Assembly: GCA_002483285.1 (NCBI GenBank)
Contig: DLHP01000036.1
Location: forward strand, 52,288 to 116,287
Reading direction: 5' to 3'
Length of the DNA stretch: 64,000 nt
From: Flavobacterium sp. UBA7665
GTDB lineage: Bacteria; Bacteroidota; Bacteroidia; Flavobacteriales; Flavobacteriaceae
The notes beneath the pieces were generated by a model. That model was not told where the DNA came from and searched no databases. It worked only from the letters and a program-made list of their open reading frames with translations. The position numbers were made by a program, and so were the translations under genes. Positions 1 to 8,565 of the stretch are shown here, piece after piece; positions within the stretch are counted from its first letter, which is position 1, and each line of letters starts with the position of its first letter.

Positions 1-1280
1 CCGGGCAATACTTTGTATTTGAATTTCACGTTGTCGATCTTCATGAAATAGGTGAGGTAATTTTCAGGATCTGGAACGGTACTTAAAATCAGGATTCCGC
101 CGGTTTGCGCCATCGCCTCGATAATCAAAACGCCGGGCATCACTGGTGCGCCTGGAAAGTGTCCTACGAAAAATGGCTCGTTCATGGTGACATTCTTCAA
201 GCCAACCACGTGCGAATCCGACAATTCAAAGATTTTATCAACGAGCAAGAACGGCGGACGGTGCGGTAACATCGCCATAATTTTATGGATGTCCATCAAC
301 GGTTCCTGGTTCAGGTCGTAAACCGGAATCTGGTTCTTTTGCTCGATCTTGATGATCTTAGACATTTTCTTGGCAAACTGCGTATTGACAAAATGTCCTG
401 GTTTGTTGGCAATGACTTTTCCTTTGATGCGTGTCCCAATCAAAGCCAAATCACCCACCACATCCAGTAGTTTGTGTCTTGCGGCTTCATTTGGGTAATG
501 CAAGGTTAAATTATCAAGGATGCCGTTGGGTTTTACCGATATTTTGTCTTTTCCAAAAGCCACCCTTAAATTCTCCATGGTCGAAGGAGAAATTTCCTTG
601 TCTACATAAACAATCGCATTGTTAAGATCGCCGCCTTTGATAAGGCCGTTTTCAAGCAAGGACTCGAGTTCGTGAAGGAAGCTAAAAGTCCTCGCCTCCG
701 AAATTTCGGTCTTGAACTCAGAAATATTCTTCATTGTGGCGTTTTGTGTACCCAATACTTTGGTTCCAAAATCTACCATGGCCGTCACTTGGTAGTCATC
801 ACTTGGCATCACCAGGATTTCACTTCCGGTGGCTTCGTCTGTAAAGGAGATGACTTCCTTGACCACATAATATTTTCTTTCGGCCTCGAGTTCAACGACT
901 CCGGCTTTTTCAATCGCTTCAACGAAATATTTAGAAGATCCGTCCATGATGGGCGGTTCGGGAGCATCCAACTCAATAATTACATTATCTACGTCGCAAC
1001 CTACAAAGGCGGCAAGTACGTGCTCGGAGGTTTGGATTTTTACACCCAGTTTCTCCAAGTTGGTGCCGCGTTGTGTGTTGACCACGTAATTGGCATCTGC
1101 CTCGATAATGGGTTGGCCTTCAAGGTCTACCCTTACAAAGGTGTAGCCGTTATTGGCCGGAGCCGGTTTAAAGGTCATTTTCACTTCCCTACCGGTGTGG
1201 AGCCCAACGCCCGTGAGTGAAATTTCATTCTTTATGGTCGTTTGCTTCGCCTGTTCGCTGTAGCTAGGGTTTTTAACCAT
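1..1280 (-). CDS. lpxC/fabZ: Bifunctional UDP-3-O-acyl-GlcNAc deacetylase / 3-hydroxyacyl-ACP dehydratase (LpxC-FabZ fusion), 3' end outside window
   Basis: The reading frame starts at the ATG at 1280 and runs off the left edge; 426 codons are visible. The N-terminal part is LpxC, the zinc-dependent deacetylase that commits UDP-acyl-GlcNAc to lipid A: it shows GVGLHTG near the start, DAPEPPIMDGSS, and the zinc-region block RHKLLDVVGD. The C-terminal part starts near MDIHKIMAMLPHRPP and carries the FabZ hot-dog signature GHFPGAPVMPGV, so it should also dehydrate 3-hydroxyacyl-ACP. This fusion is known in Bacteroidota. lpxD ends one base upstream of the start, so the two are surely co-transcribed. 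The FabZ C-terminus is not visible. The family assignment is close to certain. Confidence 0.96.
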   Translation of the reverse strand, partial: MVKNPSYSEQAKQTTIKNEISLTGVGLHTGREVKMTFKPAPANNGYTFVRVDLEGQPIIEADANYVVNTQRGTNLEKLGVKIQTSEHVLAAFVGCDVDNVIIELDAPEPPIMDGSSKYFVEAIEKAGVVELEAERKYYVVKEVISFTDEATGSEILVMPSDDYQVTAMVDFGTKVLGTQNATMKNISEFKTEISEARTFSFLHELESLLENGLIKGGDLNNAIVYVDKEISPSTMENLRVAFGKDKISVKPNGILDNLTLHYPNEAARHKLLDVVGDLALIGTRIKGKVIANKPGHFVNTQFAKKMSKIIKIEQKNQIPVYDLNQEPLMDIHKIMAMLPHRPPFLLVDKIFELSDSHVVGLKNVTMNEPFFVGHFPGAPVMPGVLIIEAMAQTGGILILSTVPDPENYLTYFMKIDNVKFKYKVLP

Positions 1281-1281
1281 C

Positions 1282-2313
1282 TTAATCCTTTTTATTTATT
1301 GTTTTTTTTAATTCTTCGAGTTCATTGACAATCTTGGGCAAGTTCTTGAAATGCACGTACGATTTGTTGTAGTCGGCATAACCAAACGACGGACTGCCCT
1401 GGATGGTCTCATCATCCTTAATATTTTTACCGATGCCCGATTGCGCCTGAACCCGCACGTTGTTTCCTATGGTAAGATGCCCTGCAATACCAACTTGTCC
1501 GCCAATCATGCAGTTCTTTCCGATTTTGGTTGAGCCTGCAATTCCGGTCTGCGCGGCAATCACCGTATTTTCGCCAATTTCTACATTGTGCGCTATTTGT
1601 ATCTGATTGTCGAGCTTCACACCTTTGCGGATAATGGTCGAACCCATCGTAGCGCGGTCTATCGTCGTACACGAACCAATGTCTACATGGTCTTCTATGA
1701 TGACATTGCCGATTTGGGGTACCTTTTTATACGTGCCATCCTTATCAGGTGCAAACCCAAAACCATCTGCACCCAAGATTACGCCCGAGTGGATTTCGCA
1801 ATCATTTCCTATCACCGTTTCAGAATAAATTTTTGCGCCCGCGTAAATCGTTACATTATTGCCAATGCGTACATTGTCTCCAATGAAACAGTTGGGGTAA
1901 ATCTTGACGTCGTTACCAATGGTTACGTTGGTTCCGATATAACTGAAACTGCCTAAAAACAAGTTATTCCCATAGGTCACATTGGCCGAGATTACCGAAG
2001 GCTGCTCAATGCCCACCTTACTCGCTTTGCGCGCCTGGTCATAAAACTGCAGCAGTTTGGTGAACGACATATAAGCGTCCTCGACCTTAATCAAGGTAGT
2101 CTTGATTTCTGATTCGGGAACAAAAGTGTTGTTTACGATCGTGATCGAAGCCTCTGTAGAATAAATGAAATTAGCATACTTTGGATTGGCCAGGAAGGTG
2201 AGCGAACCGCTGGTACCTTCTTCAATCTTAGACAACTTATAGACTTCAACCGCCGGATTTCCAACGACTTCGCCCTCTAAGATGCCCGCTATTTGCTCTG
2301 CTGTAAATTTCAT
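1282..2313 (-). CDS. lpxD: UDP-3-O-(3-hydroxymyristoyl)glucosamine N-acyltransferase LpxD
   Basis: 343 aa from the ATG at 2313; the frame is open further upstream, but the LpxD N-terminus begins at MKFTAEQIAGIL. LpxD adds the second acyl chain in lipid A synthesis, in the cytoplasm. Residues 1-100 form the uridine-binding domain. About 100-320 is a left-handed beta-helix of hexapeptide repeats (IGNNVTI, IGDNVRI and similar). The catalytic histidine is probably H242 in AHNVEIG. It lies between the HD-domain gene and lpxC/fabZ, the usual Bacteroidota order, with a 1-nt gap to lpxC. Length fits the family. Confidence 0.96.
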   Translation of the reverse strand: MKFTAEQIAGILEGEVVGNPAVEVYKLSKIEEGTSGSLTFLANPKYANFIYSTEASITIVNNTFVPESEIKTTLIKVEDAYMSFTKLLQFYDQARKASKVGIEQPSVISANVTYGNNLFLGSFSYIGTNVTIGNDVKIYPNCFIGDNVRIGNNVTIYAGAKIYSETVIGNDCEIHSGVILGADGFGFAPDKDGTYKKVPQIGNVIIEDHVDIGSCTTIDRATMGSTIIRKGVKLDNQIQIAHNVEIGENTVIAAQTGIAGSTKIGKNCMIGGQVGIAGHLTIGNNVRVQAQSGIGKNIKDDETIQGSPSFGYADYNKSYVHFKNLPKIVNELEELKKTINKKD

Positions 2314-2408
2314 TGGCTCGGATTGTATTTTCGGCTTCCGCGAAAACAAAAAAAGGATTCGTTTCCTGAGAATCGGCAACAAAAATATAAAAAAATAGGT
2401 TTGAAATC

Positions 2409-3668
2409 TTAACTTTCCAATAGTTGTTTCGGAAAACAAATATAATACTTGGTGACTGGTTTTGACAAGGCTTTCAAACTTAATTGGTCCGACACCTCGA
2501 CAACATCCTCTATCGTACGGTCTTTCTTATAAATATGAATGGGTTCGGCCTCTTTGCTGTACGCCTGGTTTTTGATTTTTCCCTTGAACACAAAGTAGCT
2601 GGCCTCTTCTTTTGAGAGCTGGTGTTGCGCCGCAAAACGTTCGATCAAACCTTCTATTTCTTCCTTCGGGAATTTTTCGCTGCTAAGTCTTACCTTGAGC
2701 AAATCGCGGTTGATGATCATTTTGCTCAACGAACTGAGTATAAAATCATCATGGTGTTGCCACGATTTGAGTGCGCTCACAATGTCATAGTCATCGAGTT
2801 GCGAGAACGTATCGAGTACCGTTTCACTAAAATCCTCGAGTTCGATTTTCTGTTGCATGAAAAACAAAAGCGGCTCGGATGCCGGAAGCATTATGCCTTT
2901 CTGAGTGAGTTCTTTGGCACGTTTGAGAATTTTGGTCAGGATTAACTCGGCTACCAAACTTGTTTTGTGCAAGTAGGCCTGCCAATACATCAGGCGCCTG
3001 GCCATGAGGAATTTTTCTATAGAATAGATGCCTTTTTCCTCCATCACGAGCACATCGTCTACTACGGTCATCATTTGGATGAGCCGATCCGAGTTGATAT
3101 TGCCTTCGGCCACACCGGTATAAAAGCTGTCGCGCTTGAGGTAATCCATACGGTCCATGTCGAGTTGGCTCGAAATAAGCTGCAGCATGAATTTGCGGTG
3201 ATAATCACCTTTGAAAATCTGGATGGCGAGTGAAAGTTTGCCATCGAATAGTTGGTTGAGTCGATCCATGAAGAGCAACGAGATGGCTTCGTGGTTGACA
3301 TTCTCTACGATGCTGTGTTCCATTGCGTGCGAAAACGGCCCGTGACCGATATCGTGTAACAGGATGGCCACATACAAGGCGTTTTCTTCATCGCCCGAAA
3401 TGGTCACGCCCTTAAAACGCAACACCTCCACAGCTTTCTGCATGATGTGCATACAACCCAGCGCATGATGGAAACGCGTATGGTGCGCACCCGGATAAAC
3501 CAGGTAAGACATGCCCATTTGCGAAATCCGACGCAAGCGTTGGAAATACGGATGTTGGATCAGGTCGTATAATAGTGGATTCGGAATGGTGATGAATCCG
3601 TAAATCGGGTCGTTCAGTATTTTAAGTTTGTTGATGTTACTCACGTGGCTTGGAATTTTGAGGAACAA
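2409..3668 (-). CDS. HD-domain phosphohydrolase (dNTPase-like)
   Basis: 419 aa, cytoplasmic. The metal-binding HD signature is clear: H67-H68 in HHTRFHH, H105-D106 in LLHDIGHG, and H114 in FSHAMEH. This matches HD superfamily phosphohydrolases related to bacterial dGTPases, which hydrolyse (d)NTPs or other phosphoesters; the real substrate cannot be read from sequence. It lies 95 nt upstream of lpxD on the same strand, so it could head the lpxD-lpxC/fabZ transcript. That placement is conserved in Flavobacteriaceae but gives no firm functional link to lipid A. Confidence 0.85.
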   Translation of the reverse strand: MFLKIPSHVSNINKLKILNDPIYGFITIPNPLLYDLIQHPYFQRLRRISQMGMSYLVYPGAHHTRFHHALGCMHIMQKAVEVLRFKGVTISGDEENALYVAILLHDIGHGPFSHAMEHSIVENVNHEAISLLFMDRLNQLFDGKLSLAIQIFKGDYHRKFMLQLISSQLDMDRMDYLKRDSFYTGVAEGNINSDRLIQMMTVVDDVLVMEEKGIYSIEKFLMARRLMYWQAYLHKTSLVAELILTKILKRAKELTQKGIMLPASEPLLFFMQQKIELEDFSETVLDTFSQLDDYDIVSALKSWQHHDDFILSSLSKMIINRDLLKVRLSSEKFPKEEIEGLIERFAAQHQLSKEEASYFVFKGKIKNQAYSKEAEPIHIYKKDRTIEDVVEVSDQLSLKALSKPVTKYYICFPKQLLES

Positions 3669-3681
3669 AGATAAGGTATTT

Positions 3682-3745
3682 GGGTTCAGGGTGCAAGGTG
3701 CAGGGGCTTCACTAACCCAAACCTTGCAACCTGTACCCTGAACCC
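3682..3745. repeat. Imperfect inverted repeat with GGGTTCAGGGT arms
   Basis: The left arm starts GGGTTCAGGGTGCA and the right arm ends TGTACCCTGAACCC. Outer arms match over 11 bases, then again after one mismatch. It sits in the leader of the HD-domain gene and has no T-run, so it is not a typical intrinsic terminator. It may be a dispersed REP-like palindrome. Confidence 0.5.
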
Positions 3746-3753
3746 TCTACCCC

Positions 3754-3784
3754 AAAAAAAAACACCAACATTGCTGCCGGTGTT
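3754..3784 (-). terminator. Intrinsic terminator of the small hypothetical gene
   Basis: AACACC and GGTGTT arms enclose a 12-nt loop; on the minus strand the stem is followed by a run of T (A-run at 3754-3760 on plus). It sits ten bases past the stop codon at 3794. Confidence 0.8.
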
Positions 3785-3793
3785 CCTATTGAT

Positions 3794-4075
3794 TTAAAGT
3801 GATTTTAAAATCCTGTTGATTGGGATTCCCAGTCCTTGCTTGAGCACGACGCGGTTGTCGGTAACGGCCCAGACGGTCGTTTCTACCATCTTTGGCGATT
3901 CGTCATCTTCAAAGAAAATCTTGATTTTTGAATGTTCAAGGTTGCCTAAGGACTGTGCGCGGAACAACTCAATATTGCGTTGCAAACGGGCATCCTTGTC
4001 TTGTAAAACTTCTGTATTGGGGAATTTTAAGGAACGGATGTGCTCCTTTTCAATGGTTTGAAAATTAGTAGTCAT
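3794..4075 (-). CDS. Small conserved-looking hypothetical protein
   Basis: 93 aa, no signal peptide or membrane segment. It is rich in charged residues. The N-terminal half looks helical (EKEHIRSLKFPNTEVLQDKDARLQRNIE), and the C-terminal half reads as beta strands with IKIFFEDDESPKMVETTVWAV and a final basic tail. I do not recognise a named family. It has its own promoter (4123-4150) and its own terminator, so it is a single-gene unit, and codon usage matches neighbours. The existence of the gene is well supported; its function is unknown. Confidence 0.75.
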   Translation of the reverse strand: MTTNFQTIEKEHIRSLKFPNTEVLQDKDARLQRNIELFRAQSLGNLEHSKIKIFFEDDESPKMVETTVWAVTDNRVVLKQGLGIPINRILKSL

Positions 4076-4122
4076 GGGGTTAAGATTTAAATTAATAATA
4101 GATTTGGGATAGTGAAAGTAAT

Positions 4123-4150
4123 CAAATATATTTACAAATCACAAAATCAA
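4123..4150 (-). promoter_or_regulatory. Bacteroidota-type promoter for the gene at 3794-4075
   Basis: On the minus strand TTG (4148-4150) is followed after 17 nt by TATATTTG (4123-4130), an exact match to the TAnnTTTG -7 box. Confidence 0.55.
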
Positions 4151-4172
4151 CCACATTTTTTCATTTGCTGCC

Positions 4173-5027
4173 TTGTTAACAACCATCACAAAATCAGGTT
4201 TAACGGCCACTGTCGATACCAAAGGTGCCGAATTGGTCTCACTCAAAAACACCGCAACCCATCGCGAATACATTTGGGAAGGCAACCCCGATTTCTGGGG
4301 CAAGCACTCGCCGGTATTGTTCCCGATTGTGGGCACCTTAAGAAACGGAAGCTACAGTTATAACGACCAAACCTACCAGTTGTCGCGCCACGGATTTGCC
4401 CGCGACTGCGAGTTTGAGCTTATTGAAAAATCACCGGATGAAGCCGTTTTTTCTCTGCAAAGCAATGCCGAAAGCCTAAAGAAGTATCCGTTCCGGTTTG
4501 AGCTGCAGCTGAGTTATACTTTAACCGAGAATAGTTTGGTTGTTGGCTATAAGGTAATCAATAACGAACCGTTTACGATGCCTTTTTCGATTGGTGCACA
4601 TCCGGCTTTTGCGTTTCCGCAGCCATTTGGCTCGTACGCGTTGCAATTTGAACAACCCGAAACCCTAACAAGCTTCGAGCTCGAAAACGATTTGTTGTCA
4701 AACAAAACCAATCGCATAGCCACCAACAACGGCATCTTGCCACTCACCTACTCATTATTTGAAAAAGACGCACTCATCTTTAAAAAACTAGCATCCAAAG
4801 CCATCACCATCCTTGAAAACCAACAGCCGCTATTGCGATTCAGTTTCGGTGACTTTCCCAATTTTGGTATCTGGACCAAACCAGGCGCGCCATTCCTTTG
4901 CCTCGAACCTTGGGTGGGCTATTCGGACCCGGTAGATGCTAATGGAGAACTGGTCCAAAAAGAAGCCATTTGGTTACTTGATGCAAAAAGCAGCTGTTCA
5001 TTTGAATTTAGCATGGAAATCTTATAA
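4173..5027 (+). CDS. Aldose 1-epimerase family protein
   Basis: 284 aa, cytoplasmic. It belongs to the galactose mutarotase superfamily, which interconverts alpha and beta anomers of hexoses. Visible landmarks are SRHGFAR (H73), the catalytic-type histidine in GAHPAF (H143) and the glutamate in CLEPWVG (E245). The start is TTG at 4173: no ATG or GTG lies in frame upstream, and the first internal Met comes far too late. The N-terminus then reads LTTITKSGLTATVDTKGAELVSL, as expected for LacX/YeaD-like members. The natural sugar is unknown. Confidence 0.88.
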   Translation: MLTTITKSGLTATVDTKGAELVSLKNTATHREYIWEGNPDFWGKHSPVLFPIVGTLRNGSYSYNDQTYQLSRHGFARDCEFELIEKSPDEAVFSLQSNAESLKKYPFRFELQLSYTLTENSLVVGYKVINNEPFTMPFSIGAHPAFAFPQPFGSYALQFEQPETLTSFELENDLLSNKTNRIATNNGILPLTYSLFEKDALIFKKLASKAITILENQQPLLRFSFGDFPNFGIWTKPGAPFLCLEPWVGYSDPVDANGELVQKEAIWLLDAKSSCSFEFSMEIL

Positions 5028-5107
5028 CACTATCGGTACTGCGTGTAAGCTGTTGTCATGGCGCGGTTTTACTTTTGTAAGACCCTGCACAAATCAGGAG
5101 CAAGACC

Positions 5108-6076
5108 ATGCGTTACATCCCCGTTTTCCTTTGTTTACTATTTCTTTTAACCGGTTGTGCGACCCGAAAAAATCCCGAATACCAGGTATTTTATAAAACA
5201 CAAGAACGCGCCGATTATTTCAAGGCTTACGACGCCACGCTGACGTTGTGGGACGCGCCCTACCAGCAACAGGATGTGACGACGAGTTACGGAATTGCGC
5301 ATGTCGTCGTTTCGGGGCCAGCAACGGGCGAGCCAATCGTGCTCTTCCATGGCATGGATGCTAGTTCCACGATGTGGTACCCGAATGCCAAAACATTGAG
5401 CCAGCAGTATCGCGTTTACGCCATCGACTTTCCGCTCGAAGCCGGCAAATCGGTAGCCTGCCGTAATCCGCTCGACGCCAAACAAATCGTCGCATTTTAC
5501 AACGAAATTTTCGACCATTACAAACTCGATAAGATTACCCTTGTTGGTGCCTCACGTGGCGGATGGATGGCTACCAACATTGCCTTACTGTCGGGCAAAC
5601 GCATCAAGAAACTGGTGTTGCTCAGCCCTGCGCAAACCATCGGCGGACTCAAAAGTCCCCTGAAGGTTTTGTCGGCCGTAAAACTCAAATTGTTTCCCAG
5701 CCGCAAAAGGCTTGCGCATTTCTTTGACACCTTTTCTACGCATCCCGAAAACATCGACGCGCGCTACAAGGAACAATTTTACCTCGCCAACCTGCACGGT
5801 GACAGCAATCCACAATACGTCAATATGCTGCGGTTTTCTCAAAAGAAATTAAGAACTTTGGGCATTCCGGTTTTAATCCTCGCTGGTGACCAAGATATCG
5901 TCAACAGCCAGAAAGAGCTTGACAAAGCCCACGGATTATTCCAGGACGTCGAAACGATCATGGTTAAAGATGCCGGGCATTTTTTAAGCATTGACCAATC
6001 GGCTGTTGTCAACCAAAAGATTCTCGATTTCTTAAACAAAGACCACCATGCTGACCATACAATTTCTGCCTTTTAA
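5108..6076 (+). CDS. Alpha/beta-hydrolase lipoprotein
   Basis: 322 aa. A lipoprotein signal with lipobox LLTGC (Cys17) predicts export and lipid anchoring. The body is an alpha/beta-hydrolase: HG oxyanion motif at 81-82, nucleophile Ser149 in GASRG, acid Asp263 in AGDQDIV and His291 in DAGHF. The triad is complete, so an active esterase, lipase or similar is likely, but the substrate is unknown. The downstream acetyltransferase overlaps it by 29 nt, so the two are translationally coupled. Confidence 0.88.
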   Translation: MRYIPVFLCLLFLLTGCATRKNPEYQVFYKTQERADYFKAYDATLTLWDAPYQQQDVTTSYGIAHVVVSGPATGEPIVLFHGMDASSTMWYPNAKTLSQQYRVYAIDFPLEAGKSVACRNPLDAKQIVAFYNEIFDHYKLDKITLVGASRGGWMATNIALLSGKRIKKLVLLSPAQTIGGLKSPLKVLSAVKLKLFPSRKRLAHFFDTFSTHPENIDARYKEQFYLANLHGDSNPQYVNMLRFSQKKLRTLGIPVLILAGDQDIVNSQKELDKAHGLFQDVETIMVKDAGHFLSIDQSAVVNQKILDFLNKDHHADHTISAF

Positions 6077-6608
6077 AAACCTCGAAAGCGAGCGCTTGTT
6101 ACTGCGCGAAATCACCACAGCCGATGCCCAGGAAGTCCTCGAACTGCGCGGCAATCCCCAAACCATGAAATACATCCCGCGGCCACTGGCAACCAACCAT
6201 GAGGACGCGCTCGCACATATTGCCATGATTAGAGAAAAAATCAAGGACAACACCGGAATCAATTGGGCAATAACCTTAAAAGGCAACCCAAAAATGTTGG
6301 GCATTATTGGGCACTATCGCATCCAGCCAGAGAATCACCGTGCCGAAATCGGCTACATGCTGTTACCCGAATACCAGGGAAAAGGCATCACGTGCGAAGC
6401 CATCCAACTCGTTACGGCCTATGGTTTTGATGAGATGCAATTGCATTCTATAGAAGCCGTAATCGATCCCGAAAACACGGCTTCAGAAAAAGTACTCCTC
6501 AAGAACGGCTATGTCAAAGAGGCGCACATCCTCGAAAATGAGTATTATGGAGGCAAATTTTGGGATACGGTCATCTATTCTTTGCTCAAACGCAATTTTA
6601 AAAGGTAG
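6048..6608 (+). CDS. GNAT N-acetyltransferase, RimJ/RimL type
   Basis: 186 aa. The sequence has the typical opening ESERLLLREITTADA and the acetyl-CoA pyrophosphate loop EYQGKGIT, followed by the late helix region IDPENTASEKVLLKNGY seen in RimJ/RimL-like enzymes. Members acetylate protein N-termini or small amines; the target here is unknown. It overlaps the hydrolase gene upstream, and its stop codon abuts the stop of the convergent VF530-family gene with no spacer. Confidence 0.9.
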   Translation: MLTIQFLPFKNLESERLLLREITTADAQEVLELRGNPQTMKYIPRPLATNHEDALAHIAMIREKIKDNTGINWAITLKGNPKMLGIIGHYRIQPENHRAEIGYMLLPEYQGKGITCEAIQLVTAYGFDEMQLHSIEAVIDPENTASEKVLLKNGYVKEAHILENEYYGGKFWDTVIYSLLKRNFKR

Positions 6609-6836
6609 TTACGACCCGAATTTGGGAATCGAGCGCACATATAACGCTTCGACTTTAGTACGTGCCCAAGGTGTTTTGCGCAGGAATGTGAGGCTCGATT
6701 TCACACTTGGATTGTCCGAGAAACATTTGATTTTAATCAGTTCAGACAACGTATCGAAACCGTAAAAATCAACCAATTTTTCGAGCATCATTTGAAGCGT
6801 TACGCCGTGCAAAGGATCTTTGGAGGTATTTTGCAT
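6609..6836 (-). CDS. VF530-family small DNA-binding-like protein
   Basis: 75 aa using the ATG at 6836; a longer in-frame start at 6881 would fall inside the upstream terminator hairpin. The core PLHGVTLQMMLEKLVDFYGF, then NPSVKSSLTFLRKTPWAR, is diagnostic of the VF530 family, a small fold noted for a DNA-binding-like structure. No cellular role is established. It converges with the acetyltransferase gene. Confidence 0.88.
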   Translation of the reverse strand: MQNTSKDPLHGVTLQMMLEKLVDFYGFDTLSELIKIKCFSDNPSVKSSLTFLRKTPWARTKVEALYVRSIPKFGS

Positions 6837-6861
6837 TCGGTAAAAGTAAGGGTTCCAAACA

Positions 6862-6893
6862 AAAAAACCACCAATCTGCATCGGTGGTTTTTT
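6862..6893 (-). terminator. Intrinsic terminator of the S8 peptidase gene
   Basis: AAAAAACCACC and GGTGGTTTTTT arms around a 10-nt loop, 18 nt past the peptidase stop. A/T runs on both sides make it potentially bidirectional. Confidence 0.85.
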
Positions 6894-6910
6894 AAAGGGT
6901 TGTGATTTAC

Positions 6911-8422
6911 TTATTGTACGGCGAGCAGCGCGTTGATGTTGCCGTAACCAAATTCTGCATTTTTATTGGGATAGAAGTTACCCGCCTGGCGCATTTTGGT
7001 CAAGACCTGAGTCCTGGTCCAGGATGGATTTTTAGACCAAACCAAAGCAGCAATCCCAGCAGTGGTAGCCGTTGCCACCGATGAACCGCCGACGTAATCG
7101 GATTGGTTGTCGTAATAACTGTCTACAGGAACCGTATTGCCCGACGCTGCCCTTTGCATGACGACCGTAAAATCGATTTTGCTGCCCGAATGGCAATCGT
7201 CGCATTTTTGGATGGTGGCTCCTTCTTTTACTCCGGTAACGGCTACACATTCGGCCATCGACGCAGGAAATATTACTCCAACGAACGTTGTAAAACTCGT
7301 AGAAGTTCCGCCGGCGCAGAAGATTAATTTTCCTTTTCCATAAGCGTATCTCACGCCATCCTCGATTTTCCCCACCGAGAAAATATGTCCCATAGACATG
7401 GATATGATTTTCACCTTGGCGTTGTTGCCCAGAGCGGTAAAGGCATTTTTGACACCGTTTTGTTCGTGGTAACCGTCGAGCACCACATTCGATGCGGCGC
7501 GGTAAACCACAAGGTTGGCATTATAAGCCACGCCTACCGGAAGCCCATTGTCGTTTCTCGGCGCACAGGCCACAGACGACATGCTTGTACCGTGGCCACA
7601 TTGGTCGTTCGGGCCATCGGTTCCGGTGCTCCAAGGCCAGATCGAATCGACATAGGCACCATATTTTTGGATGGTCCTGCCGGTCGACAACCCGTCGTTA
7701 AAATTGGCATTGAGCAAGCTTTGGTTGGGAGAAACGCCAGTATCTACAATCCCGATGGTGACGCCTGCTCCGGTGCTGTAGTTCCAGGCCGATGGAATAT
7801 TGTGCTGGTAAAACGTCCAGGGCGCTTTGGCATTGGGCGTGATCGTCGTGTAGTCGGCGGCGCTTAAAGCAGTCGCTTCGAACCCGCAACCCGAAGAACC
7901 CGAACTCGATGCCGAACGTTCTTCCGAATGTTGTACGGCGAAATAGCGATAATCGGCTGGTTCAATGTAACGGATCAGGTTGCTTTTGCGCAAGGCGATG
8001 ATGGTTTCCTGTTTGGTAATCACGACATCGATGAGATTGAGGTAAGGATCGGCAGAAACGAGTGTTTTTTCTAAAGTGCTGTCTTCGTACTGCATAATGA
8101 GCGAAAGCAAACTTTGCTGGATTTGTGCACTGTTGGCCGATTTGGCGCGTTCAAAATCATTTTTGGAGTTTCCAAAACCAATGGTTATTAGGTTTTGCCC
8201 GTTGACTGAGGCACTCCACAACAAATGGTTTGAGGCGTTATTCCAGTTGAATCCGCCACGCGAGAACGCTTCGTCTATCTGGGCATTGACCTGTTTGGCG
8301 GTAAGTGGTTCTTTTTGGATAATCGGGACGGCAATCGTGTCTTGTTGTAGGGTTTCATCCCTCGAACACGAGGCAAAAATCAAAACGAATACAATCGATA
8401 ATTTTAGTAATTTACTTGACAT
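6911..8422 (-). CDS. S8 subtilisin-like serine peptidase, lipoprotein
   Basis: 503 aa. The lipobox ends FASC (Cys19), so the protein should be exported and lipid-anchored. Residues about 30-165 look like an inhibitor/propeptide region. The subtilase domain follows, with catalytic Asp227 (VDTGV), His277 (CGHGTS) and Ser448 (GGSSVA). The oxyanion-hole asparagine usually found in an AGN motif is not there: the aligned block is CAGGT, with Gly372 in place of Asn. There is no T9SS sorting domain, unlike many secreted proteases in this lineage. Whether it is fully active is uncertain. Confidence 0.88.
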   Translation of the reverse strand: MSSKLLKLSIVFVLIFASCSRDETLQQDTIAVPIIQKEPLTAKQVNAQIDEAFSRGGFNWNNASNHLLWSASVNGQNLITIGFGNSKNDFERAKSANSAQIQQSLLSLIMQYEDSTLEKTLVSADPYLNLIDVVITKQETIIALRKSNLIRYIEPADYRYFAVQHSEERSASSSGSSGCGFEATALSAADYTTITPNAKAPWTFYQHNIPSAWNYSTGAGVTIGIVDTGVSPNQSLLNANFNDGLSTGRTIQKYGAYVDSIWPWSTGTDGPNDQCGHGTSMSSVACAPRNDNGLPVGVAYNANLVVYRAASNVVLDGYHEQNGVKNAFTALGNNAKVKIISMSMGHIFSVGKIEDGVRYAYGKGKLIFCAGGTSTSFTTFVGVIFPASMAECVAVTGVKEGATIQKCDDCHSGSKIDFTVVMQRAASGNTVPVDSYYDNQSDYVGGSSVATATTAGIAALVWSKNPSWTRTQVLTKMRQAGNFYPNKNAEFGYGNINALLAVQ

Positions 8423-8491
8423 ATTGGTTTGTTTTGTTGGATTGACAAACGAATATAACCAAATATTTAATCCAATTTATGAATTATCCAT

Positions 8492-8529
8492 AAAAAGAGA
8501 ATAGCCATTGCGTTGCCACAATGACTATT
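8492..8529 (-). terminator. Intrinsic terminator of the beta-barrel protein gene
   Basis: AATAGCCATTG / CAATGACTATT arms (one internal mismatch) with an 8-nt loop. On the minus strand the stem is followed by TCTCTTTTTA. Confidence 0.7.
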
Positions 8530-8565
8530 GTTCTTCCCTAATCCAGGGATCCTTAAAGTATGAAA

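Noticed and set aside
672..1220. 182-codon frame on the plus strand
   Set aside because: It is antisense to the clear lpxC/fabZ reading frame and has no motif.
7385..7867. 160-codon plus-strand frame
   Set aside because: It is antisense to the S8 peptidase catalytic domain; no independent support.
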